A stretch of DNA of 32,891 nt. Origin: Limnofasciculus baicalensis BBK-W-15. GTDB lineage: Bacteria; Cyanobacteriota; Cyanobacteriia; Cyanobacteriales; Coleofasciculaceae. The stretch covers positions 1 through 32,891 of the forward strand of contig NZ_JAMZMM010000022.1 of NCBI RefSeq assembly GCF_024178385.1, in the 5' to 3' direction. This document shows, piece after piece, positions 16,522 to 23,352 of this stretch. A program made the translations under genes and the position numbers. The notes beneath the pieces are model-generated. The model saw nothing but the letters and a program-made list of their open reading frames with translations. It ran no database searches and was not told where the DNA came from. Each line of letters opens with the position of its first letter. Position 1 is the first letter of the stretch.

Positions 16522-17003
16522 GCAGAAATAGGTATCAACCGCACATTATTATCTTGCCGGAAGATCGTGCTAATGAAGAGATTGCTAACGGATTTATTCA
16601 GTATCCAAATATTAATGAACATGCTATTCAAATCGAGCGCCCTGCTGGTGGTTGGGGAAAAGTTATTGAAAAATTCACAGAAGCCCATGTCCCTGAAATG
16701 CGACTCTTTACAAAGAGGATGATTCTTTTGCTGATTGATTTCGATCGAAGTGAAGATCGATTTAGTTATGTAGAGAGTCAGATTCCACAGGATCTAAAAG
16801 AAAGAGTATTCATTCTGGGAGTACAATCTAACCCAGAGAGTTTAAGGAGAGACACCCAAAAGAATTTTGAGGGTATTGGAGAAACCCTTGCCAAGGATTG
16901 CTCCGACAACACGAATCAATTATGGGGACACGCTCTTCTCAAACACAACAAAACTGAGTTAGAGCGGATGATTTTATCTGTCAAACCATTTCTGTTTAAT
17001 TAA
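16518..17003 (+). CDS. Toprim-like partner of the ATPase
   Basis: A 161-residue protein without a named family that I can assign firmly. A first strand IIILPED is followed by RANEEI (Glu15, Glu20), and a later hydrophobic strand ends in LLLIDFDRSED (Asp74, Asp76, Asp80). A Glu after strand 1 and DxD after a later strand is the Toprim metal-site pattern of OLD and PARIS effectors. C-terminal signatures are AKDCSDNTNQLWGHALLKHN. The overlapping start implies joint production with the ATPase. The inferred role is a metal-dependent nuclease effector; a non-catalytic partner is the alternative. Confidence 0.65.
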   Translation: MSRNRYQPHIIILPEDRANEEIANGFIQYPNINEHAIQIERPAGGWGKVIEKFTEAHVPEMRLFTKRMILLLIDFDRSEDRFSYVESQIPQDLKERVFILGVQSNPESLRRDTQKNFEGIGETLAKDCSDNTNQLWGHALLKHNKTELERMILSVKPFLFN

Positions 17004-17019
17004 AGTCTAGGTAAATCAA

Positions 17020-17043
17020 ATGATTCGTTTTATCGATCGCAGG
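17020..17043 (+). pseudogene. Remnant of a methyltransferase gene start
   Basis: The 19 bases ATGATTCGTTTTATCGATC repeat exactly the start of the methyltransferase gene at 13356. After a five-base gap relative to that gene GCAGG also matches, then similarity ends. It lies 17 bases after the Toprim-like gene. Confidence 0.55.
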
Positions 17044-17101
17044 TTGTATTTGTCCCAAAGTGCGATCGCATTTTGAGTTAAATCCCTATTAGACATCTCC
17101 C

Positions 17102-17614
17102 CTACCACAAACTCCAATCGCGGAAAATATTTTTCGTGCTACTCTCAATAACTGAAAGTTGAGCCTCATGTTGTTCGCCATACAGAGCCGATATTTTGCG
17201 AGTTAAAACGTAAGCTCTCTGACCAATCGCTTCTGCCATATTCAACATCACGGTAGAAGAGATTCTATCCCCCTCTTCAAAACGCTGACGCAAAGCATCA
17301 AAGGGCATCGCCAATGCCTTCACTTCATTAATTGTTTCCACATTTGCCGAATTAGGTTCCCCACTGAAAAAACTAATTTCTCCTAACACTGTCGGGGCTT
17401 TATTGCGACTTATTTCTTGTTCTCCTGCCGGAGTATCAAGAAATATACGAACCTTTCCCGCTAGGAGGAAGAAAATTTTATGGCTGTGACCATCTTGAGA
17501 CAATATCTTGTATTTAGGAGGAAGAATAACCTCCGTACACGCACTTATAAACGTTTGAATCTGATCCTGATCTAGATTTTTAAATACATAAAATTGTTCG
17601 GGATTGATACTCAT
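17102..17614 (-). CDS. Cyclic-nucleotide-binding-domain protein without HTH
   Basis: A 170-residue protein with a Crp-like beta-roll (residues about 10-120): VFKNLDQDQIQTFI, ILSQDGHSHKIFFLLAGKV, and the cassette LGEISFFSGEPNSANVET. A ligand-binding cassette normally has an Arg in PRSA; here it reads PNSA, so ordinary cAMP binding is doubtful. A helical tail (125-170) replaces the usual DNA-binding HTH. The protein is therefore not a classical transcription factor; it may bind another ligand or a partner protein. It is divergent from the TPR gene. Confidence 0.8.
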   Translation of the reverse strand: MSINPEQFYVFKNLDQDQIQTFISACTEVILPPKYKILSQDGHSHKIFFLLAGKVRIFLDTPAGEQEISRNKAPTVLGEISFFSGEPNSANVETINEVKALAMPFDALRQRFEEGDRISSTVMLNMAEAIGQRAYVLTRKISALYGEQHEAQLSVIESSTKNIFRDWSLW

Positions 17615-17761
17615 GATTTTACGATTTAACCTGGTTAATTCTCGGGTGGAAATTACTAGTGCAATTCGGTAGAAGTAAAGGAGGCAACAAGGCAGGGGGC
17701 TGTAAGATTAAGCATGTCTACTTTTTGCCCTCATTTTAATTGTATCATTATTTGTCCTGAG

Positions 17762-17791
17762 TTTCATTTGAGTTACAGTAAAATATATAAT
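17762..17791 (+). promoter_or_regulatory. Candidate promoter for the TPR gene
   Basis: TTTCAT (17762-17767) and TATAAT (17786-17791) are 18 bases apart, about 92 bases upstream of the TPR start. The -10 is perfect and the -35 is weak. Confidence 0.35.
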
Positions 17792-17883
17792 GTAAGATAG
17801 GAATGAATACTATCCTCCTGTAAGGGGATAAAAATTATCCGAGGATACTCCGAAACTCCTGATTTATACAGATGTAATGTACA

Positions 17884-18837
17884 ATGAGCAATGTAATACC
17901 AATGCGGCGGGCTTTCTCCCATACTATCTATAAAATGTTAGAATCCAGACCCGATAGTTATCACGATTGGTTGGATCAAGGACATGGGTTACGGGATGAG
18001 GGACGATATCGAGAAGCCTTAACCAGCTACGATCTCGCTTTAGAATATAAGCCTAATGATTATTGGGCATGGTACTGGCGAGGGGATGTGCTGGATGCGT
18101 TAGGACATTTTGAAGCAGCCCTTGATAGTTACGACAAAGCCTTAGAAGAGTATCCTACAGATTACTGGGCTTGGTGTCACCGGGCGAGGGTGCTGCGGGA
18201 ATTGGAGCGCTATGAAGATGCGCTCGCTAGTTATGATAACGCATTGATAGCACGACCAGAAGATTATTGGGCTTGGTATAATCGGGGACGAGTGGCTTTG
18301 GAAGATTTGGATTTGTATGAAGTTGCGATCGCATCTTTTGATAAAGCGATAGAAGTTCGTTCAGATGATTATTGGAGTTGGTATCGTAAGGGTGATGCCT
18401 TCAGACATTTGCAACGTTATGAAGATGCGATCGCAAGTTACGATAAAGCAATAGAAACGGAACCTCAAGATTATTGGGCTTGGTATCGCAGAGGAGATTC
18501 CTTGCGATATTTGGGAAGATTAGAAGAAGCCATAACTAATTATGATGAAGCCTTGACAGTTAAACCATCAGATCCCTGGAGTTGGTATAAGCGAGGGGAA
18601 ATTTTGCGGTGCTTGGGTAGATATCGGGAAGCAATTACTAGTTACGACGAAGCAATTTTAAGTAATTCCGATGATGGGTATGCTTGGTATAACCAAGCTT
18701 GCTGTTATGCTTTACTTGGGAATATTCAAAGTGCGATCGCCAGTTTACAAGAAGCAATTCGTCTTAATCCTATAGAATTTCAAGACTTTGCCAAAACCGA
18801 TCCAGATTTAGCTAATCTGCGGGGATTTGAGTTTTGA
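17884..18837 (+). CDS. Eight-repeat TPR protein
   Basis: A 317-residue protein made almost wholly of eight 34-residue TPRs of the pattern WYxRGDxLxxLGRYEEAIxSYDKAIExxPxDYWA. The unusual feature is the repeated DYWAWY junction between units. One unit (around residue 140) has an extra residue. There is no signal peptide or other domain, so it is probably a cytosolic protein-protein scaffold with no assignable partner. It converges with pyruvate kinase, with a palindromic repeat between them. Confidence 0.88.
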   Translation: MSNVIPMRRAFSHTIYKMLESRPDSYHDWLDQGHGLRDEGRYREALTSYDLALEYKPNDYWAWYWRGDVLDALGHFEAALDSYDKALEEYPTDYWAWCHRARVLRELERYEDALASYDNALIARPEDYWAWYNRGRVALEDLDLYEVAIASFDKAIEVRSDDYWSWYRKGDAFRHLQRYEDAIASYDKAIETEPQDYWAWYRRGDSLRYLGRLEEAITNYDEALTVKPSDPWSWYKRGEILRCLGRYREAITSYDEAILSNSDDGYAWYNQACCYALLGNIQSAIASLQEAIRLNPIEFQDFAKTDPDLANLRGFEF

Positions 18838-18855
18838 TAGGATGAAGTACAGAAT

Positions 18856-18888
18856 AGAAACCCGGTTTCTTTAAGAAACCGGGTTTCT
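18856..18888. repeat. Palindromic repeat, copy 2 (bidirectional terminator-like)
   Basis: Arms AGAAACCCGGTTTCTT (18856-18871) and its exact reverse complement (18873-18888) flank one base. The arms are identical to those of the copy at 2304-2336. It again lies between two converging genes (TPR protein and pyruvate kinase). Confidence 0.85.
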
Positions 18889-19017
18889 AAGTACCTCACT
18901 CACCTCCAAAGCACTATATTATGAGCCGCAACTTGGTAAGCTGTTATGCACTTAATTTAGATACCTCCACACCCCTTTCTCAAAATTTAATATCCAATTT
19001 AGACGCACAACAGCCGA

Positions 19018-20463
19018 TCAAGCAGTAATTGATTGTCCAATCGTATGAACTTTAATTAAACTAGTAGTACCTGACTTACCAATAGGAACACCAGAAGTAA
19101 TCACCACCTTATCACCATGTTCTGCTAACTCCATCTGAAGTGCAGCATTTATCACATTTGTCAACATTTCTTCCGCCGTCTTTACTGCTGAAACTAGATA
19201 TGGTTGTACACCCCAAGATATTGCTAATTGATGATAGGTGGTTTTTTCAGGTGTAAAAGCAATAATTGGCGTTTTAGGACGATACTTAGATATTAGCCGT
19301 GCTGCACCTCCCGATGAACTATTACACATAATCCCCCGCGCTACTAACTTACTCGCAATGCGACAAGCAGCTTCGGCGACAGAATCAGTAATACTAGCAT
19401 TTTCTTCTGATGAAACAACTGATTTCTGGAACCCTTCTTGTAGAGATTCTTCAGTTCGCAAAGCGATATTGTGCATCATTTCTACAGCAGCAATAGGATA
19501 TTGTCCCACAGCAGTTTCACCAGATAACATTACTGCATCTGTACCATCTAAAATTGAATTGGCGACATCAGTAACTTCAGCGCGAGTGGGATCTGGTGCG
19601 CTAATCATAGACTCCAACATTTGGGTAGCTGTAATGACAGGTTTCCCGGCTTGATTGCAGCGACGAATGATTTGTTTTTGGATCATCGGCACCTCATGCA
19701 AAGGCATTTCTACTCCCAAATCACCGCGAGCAATCATAATCCCATCAGCTACATTAAGAATATCTTCAAAACTTTCTACTGCTTCTCGCTTTTCAATTTT
19801 GGCAATAACACGAGTATTGGCTCCTGCAGCTTCAATCATCCGCTTGACAGGTTCTAAATCTTGCGCTGTGCGGACAAAAGATACTGCCACAAAATCTACA
19901 CCAGATTGAAGACCAAAACGCAAATCCATTAAATCTTTTTCTGTGACAGAAGTGACAGGTAAGTAAGTTTCTGGGAGGTTAACTCCTTTGTGTGTGGAGA
20001 GAAGTCCACCAATTTTAACTAAGGCGCGGATGCTATCAGCATCGCGTCCAGTTACTATTAATTTTACCCTGCCATCGTTGATCGAAATTGGTTCGCCAAC
20101 CCGCACCATAGCAAATAGTGTGGGAATTGGCAAAGGAATTTCATTGATGTTGTTACCTTCCTGTTGCAAAACAAAGGTAATTTCTTCTCCTGCTTTCACC
20201 TCAATTCCTTCTGTTGGGAGGGTTCCCAAGCGAATCTTGGGACCGCAGAGATCTTGAAGTAGGGCTAGTGGTTTATTCTGTTGCTGGCTAATTTCTCGCA
20301 GGTTTTGAATAGTTTCTCCGTGGAATTCATGGGAACCATGGGAAAAATTTAACCGAGCAACATTCATCCCAGCTTCCACTAATATTTCGAGGTTTTCTCG
20401 TGCTGCTGTAGCTGGTCCAATAGTGCAGATGATTTTAGTACGACGCATATTGTAGTTTGGCAT
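19018..20463 (-). CDS. pyk: Pyruvate kinase
   Basis: A protein of about 481 residues. Motifs include NVARLNFSHGSHEFH, DLCGPKIRLG, SINDGRVKL, IEKREAVESFEDIL, and the catalytic/Mg region IMIARGDLGVEMP, followed by TATQMLESMI and MLSGETAVG. It converts phosphoenolpyruvate and ADP to pyruvate and ATP in the cytosol. The frame is open to a GTG at 20490. I chose the ATG at 20463 (MPNYNMRRTKIIC), and the ATG at 20448 is equally possible, because family proteins begin at about RRTKII. The length fits the short form without the extra C-terminal PEP-utiliser domain that many cyanobacterial pyruvate kinases carry. Confidence 0.95.
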   Translation of the reverse strand: MPNYNMRRTKIICTIGPATAARENLEILVEAGMNVARLNFSHGSHEFHGETIQNLREISQQQNKPLALLQDLCGPKIRLGTLPTEGIEVKAGEEITFVLQQEGNNINEIPLPIPTLFAMVRVGEPISINDGRVKLIVTGRDADSIRALVKIGGLLSTHKGVNLPETYLPVTSVTEKDLMDLRFGLQSGVDFVAVSFVRTAQDLEPVKRMIEAAGANTRVIAKIEKREAVESFEDILNVADGIMIARGDLGVEMPLHEVPMIQKQIIRRCNQAGKPVITATQMLESMISAPDPTRAEVTDVANSILDGTDAVMLSGETAVGQYPIAAVEMMHNIALRTEESLQEGFQKSVVSSEENASITDSVAEAACRIASKLVARGIMCNSSSGGAARLISKYRPKTPIIAFTPEKTTYHQLAISWGVQPYLVSAVKTAEEMLTNVINAALQMELAEHGDKVVITSGVPIGKSGTTSLIKVHTIGQSITA

Positions 20464-20859
20464 GATAGGATTAAAGGTAATGTTCCACACAAACCGTTAG
20501 ATTTTCGGTTGATGTACCAAAACCTACAAAGCTAACATCAGCTCAACCGGAGAATTTTGCCCAAGTCGATGAACTTAGTAAAGTTATTCTATGGAGCCTG
20601 TTGGTAGAACATCTGTTATGAGGATAGATCGAGTTTGTTAAGGATGAGTAATTTAAAAACTGGAGAAATTGTTAAGAAAATATTGGGAAAGAATTAAATG
20701 TAGGGTGCGTTAGCGAAGCATAACGCACCATTACCACTATATCTAATATCGCTGCCTAAGTCGTGAAAGTCTTGTCATCCAGAGCCACAAGACTGATTGT
20801 GGACATTGCCCTTCCTACACCGATTGGGGTTTATTTATGCCCAGTTATCGATCGGAAAA
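20464..20859. other. Intergenic region upstream of pyruvate kinase
   Basis: About 390 bases without a gene. They contain the TAGGGTGCGTTA palindrome (20701-20730). The rest is the leader of pyruvate kinase and the 3' flank of the DUF2887 gene; no clear promoter was found by eye. Confidence 0.6.
20701..20730. repeat. TAGGGTGCGTTA-type palindrome, copy 1
   Basis: GGTGCGTTA and TAACGCACC flank an eight-base loop (GCGAAGCA). A related, more symmetrical copy is at 25694-25721. This kind of palindrome is common between cyanobacterial genes. Confidence 0.7.
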
Positions 20860-21984
20860 TTAACTTTGTTGAATACTATTGAGCAAAGTTTGTTTATTTG
20901 CTGAATTTATAGGAGGAATAACTTTACCCTCTGTACTTCCCGATACTTTTTCTTGACTGAAGCTATCGCCAAATAACTCATCCAGCATGGTGAGTTGGGC
21001 TTTCAGGATTTCAGGGTGTTTTTCATACCACTCTGAAAGGGTAAGGTAAAGCAAGTTGCTTTGATCAGGTAAGGGGGCAATTAATTCAACTAATTCATTT
21101 CTGTCTTCAGGGGAAAAGAGAGAAGGCTGACTATTCAAAAGTCGGTTAAAGACGGCAATATTTTGTTCGTCAACTGACGTTATTTTAGATCTGGTAGATT
21201 GCGCCGTTTGCTGGACTACTTCTAGGGGCAAATCTAAAGCTTGTGCTATCTGTTCTAAACTCAATCCCAGCGGCAGGAGTCGCGGGATAGTTTCTAGTTT
21301 ATTTTCCTGTTTACCTTCCTCTTTACCTTCTTCTAGAACTTCTTGATAGAAGCGGGTTTTCTTTAACTCACTAGTTAAACCTAACATGGTGGCAATCTCC
21401 TCGCGGCTCTTTTTTGGTAATTTATAAACTATAATGGTCTCAATCAAGTCGATCAGATCTCGCTGGATGGCTTCATCGGTTAGTTGTTGTCTGGCTTGGG
21501 CGATTAACCGTCTTGCTCTTTCTCCAGCCGTCTCTTCTGGCTCAATTACCAGTTTAACAACTTCTACGCCTAAAGATGATTCTCCTTCCCGTAATTCATC
21601 TAAGTAAATTCGCCTGACTTGATTTAGGTTAAGGAGGTTGCCAAAATGTAATGTTTGTTCTCTTTCGATACTGCGGCTGGGATAGATGACGACAATCTGC
21701 CAAGGATGAGGTGGCTGGTATTGTTTGAGGTAGAGAAACAGTTCGGCAAATATCCGGTAGTATAGGGAAGGATCTGGCTGGAATTGGACTTCAACTAGAT
21801 ATAAGGGTTGGTTGGGTTGGTTGGTTTTGGGTAAGAATAAACCGTCGAGGCGAAAGGAAAGTTGTTTGACTTCGCGGGAGGTGAATTCATAGTTAGTGGC
21901 TGCTTCTGGGGCGCGGTTGATTAGTTCAAAGAAAATGCTCGGAAAGGATTGGAATAGACGGTAGAATATGGTGTCGGTTTTCAC
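20860..21984 (-). CDS. DUF2887 / Rpn-type PD-(D/E)XK nuclease-like protein
   Basis: A 374-residue protein that starts MKTDTIFYRLFQSFPSIFFE, the hallmark of DUF2887. The nuclease-like core has Asp47 in FRLDGLF and Glu65-Val-Gln67 in YLVEVQFQ, matching the D...ExK/Q active site of PD-(D/E)XK enzymes. The middle (about 185-260) is helical and carries an EEGKEEGKQENK hinge seen in Rpn/transposase-like nucleases, followed by a SLEQIAQALDLPLEVV helix-turn-helix-like segment. Relatives promote recombination or act as DNA nucleases; this protein's role is unknown. No IS ends were seen around it. Confidence 0.82.
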   Translation of the reverse strand: MKTDTIFYRLFQSFPSIFFELINRAPEAATNYEFTSREVKQLSFRLDGLFLPKTNQPNQPLYLVEVQFQPDPSLYYRIFAELFLYLKQYQPPHPWQIVVIYPSRSIEREQTLHFGNLLNLNQVRRIYLDELREGESSLGVEVVKLVIEPEETAGERARRLIAQARQQLTDEAIQRDLIDLIETIIVYKLPKKSREEIATMLGLTSELKKTRFYQEVLEEGKEEGKQENKLETIPRLLPLGLSLEQIAQALDLPLEVVQQTAQSTRSKITSVDEQNIAVFNRLLNSQPSLFSPEDRNELVELIAPLPDQSNLLYLTLSEWYEKHPEILKAQLTMLDELFGDSFSQEKVSGSTEGKVIPPINSANKQTLLNSIQQS

Positions 21985-22465
21985 GATTAATTAGGGATAA
22001 TGCCACGAGTATATTATCTCAAATTAATCAGGTTTTTACATCATCAATGCTGGCAATTAATGATTTTTTTGATGAACCGATAAATTTTACCAATTATATC
22101 GATTTGGATTGCCCAAACAATCCATCCCAAAGGGATAGATAAGATAATTCCTACCAATAAGTGAAAGACTACAGGAGAAAAGCTAGTAAAAAGATAACTG
22201 GGAGATTCTGGTTGAGGCGAGCTTTGAAATTGTCCTGGAAAAAGCTTAGTTAAAATGGTTTTAGCGGGTTCGTTAGCAACTTGGGAAGAAATGCCGCTGA
22301 CGGCTAAACTAGTACTGGCAACAGTAATGAATTGTTCTAATCTTTCTTGGCGTTTTTGGGCTGTTGATTCGGCGGCGCGATTTTCTCTATTGTCTCAATT
22401 ACTTGTAACAGAAAATGTGTCACACTAGAAGTAGCGATTAGAGCAGATCTCAGGAGGCTTAGTTA
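21985..22465. other. Intergenic region with a truncated gene
   Basis: This region mainly holds the remnant at 22044-22394. The last 70 bases carry the ribosome site of the Uma2 gene (AGGAGG at 22451). Nothing else is recognisable. Confidence 0.6.
22044..22394 (-). pseudogene. 5'-truncated membrane protein remnant
   Basis: The minus strand is open for 116 codons without any Met start and is preceded by an in-frame TGA at 22395-22397. The product would contain AAESTAQKRQERLEQFITVA, then STSLAVSGISSQVANEPAKT, a Pro/Ser linker, and a hydrophobic helix (VVFHLLVGIILSIPLGWIVW) with a basic tail. A charged helix, a helical stretch and one C-terminal membrane segment look like the end of a larger membrane protein of a cyanobacterial type that I cannot name. 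The 5' part is absent from the window. Confidence 0.6.
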
Positions 22466-23032
22466 ATGACAATCTCCATCGAGAAAAAGGTTTGGACAGA
22501 TGAGGAATTTATGGCACTGTCCAAAGATGGACATCGTTATGAGTTAGTGAATGAGGAGCTTGTAGATATGGGCAATTCAGGAATGGAGCATGGTGGAATT
22601 GGCTCATTTCTAGGGGGTATTCTGGCAATATATGTTCGCCAGCACAAATTGGGAAATGTTTGTGATTCTAGTACAGCTTTTACCTTAAAGAATGGAAATA
22701 AGCGATCGCCTGATGTATCTTTCGTTTCTAAAGAACGGCTCAAAGGCTTAAAACGTCCCCCTCGTGGTTTCTTTCAAGGTTCTCCGGATCTGGCTGTGGA
22801 AATACTTTCACCCAGCAATACGGTTGAGGAAATCCACGAAAAGATTGTGGAATATTTTAACAACGATACTCGCTTAGTTTGGGTGATTCATCCTGATGAA
22901 AAATATGTTCTAGTTTACCATTCACCCGAACCGGATCGCTTGCTTCGTCCTCAAGATGCGCTAGAAGGTGAAGCCATTGTTCCTGGCTTTTCCATATCTG
23001 TTACTGAACTATTTGAAGAATGGGATTTTTAG
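22466..23032 (+). CDS. Uma2 family (DUF820) endonuclease-like protein
   Basis: A 188-residue protein that begins KKVWTDEEFMALSKDGHRYELV, typical of Uma2. The PD-(D/E)XK core is RSPDVSFV, then DLAVEILSPSNT, and a later EKIVEYFNNDTRLVWVI. Uma2 genes are highly amplified in cyanobacteria and are presumed nucleases without a settled function. AGGAGG lies 9 bases upstream of the ATG. It converges with, and overlaps by four bases, the small antitoxin-like gene on the other strand. Confidence 0.92.
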   Translation: MTISIEKKVWTDEEFMALSKDGHRYELVNEELVDMGNSGMEHGGIGSFLGGILAIYVRQHKLGNVCDSSTAFTLKNGNKRSPDVSFVSKERLKGLKRPPRGFFQGSPDLAVEILSPSNTVEEIHEKIVEYFNNDTRLVWVIHPDEKYVLVYHSPEPDRLLRPQDALEGEAIVPGFSISVTELFEEWDF

Positions 23033-23217
23033 CGATCGCCATTGAGACTTTTAATTTCAGCTTTTCGCTCTGACCAAGGTACAATTGGTTCATCTTGCCT
23101 AGACCGAGAAACTAAAATATCATAGAAATCTTCCCAAAGTTCACCCCACTCGGTTAGATCGATCAATACTGCTTTTTTCTCTCCACCATCATCTACTACA
23201 AACTGGATTCCTTTCAT
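23029..23217 (-). CDS. Small antitoxin-like protein
   Basis: A 62-residue protein, MKGIQFVVDDGGEKKAVLID, then LTEWGELWEDFYDILVSRSR and a charged tail. The pattern (short strands, KKAVLIDL, then an amphipathic helix with WEDFYD) resembles small cyanobacterial Phd/YefM-type antitoxin partners of RelE-like toxins. No toxin follows: the downstream neighbour is the converging Uma2 gene, whose end it overlaps by four bases. The role is inferred. Confidence 0.65.
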   Translation of the reverse strand: MKGIQFVVDDGGEKKAVLIDLTEWGELWEDFYDILVSRSRQDEPIVPWSERKAEIKSLNGDR

Positions 23218-23352
23218 AATATTTTAACTCTCATATTCGTAAAGTGTTATTTTAGGTATGCCAATCGAGTTTTAATAGGGATCTACCCACGAACACAACC
23301 ATCTCTTTATTCTATACTAGAGATAGTCAGAAAATCTTTACACCAATCACCT

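Noticed and set aside
13356-17003. Complete restriction-modification system
   Set aside because: The methyltransferase is clear, but no protein with a recognisable restriction endonuclease core lies beside it; the ATPase/Toprim pair is better treated as a separate module.
15397-17003. Assignment of the pair to Septu, Gabija or PARIS
   Set aside because: The partner has no HNH motif (Septu) and no helicase (Gabija), and I cannot confirm a DUF4435 domain (PARIS).
20860-21984. DUF2887 gene as a transposase in an insertion sequence
   Set aside because: No terminal inverted repeats or target duplications were seen around it.
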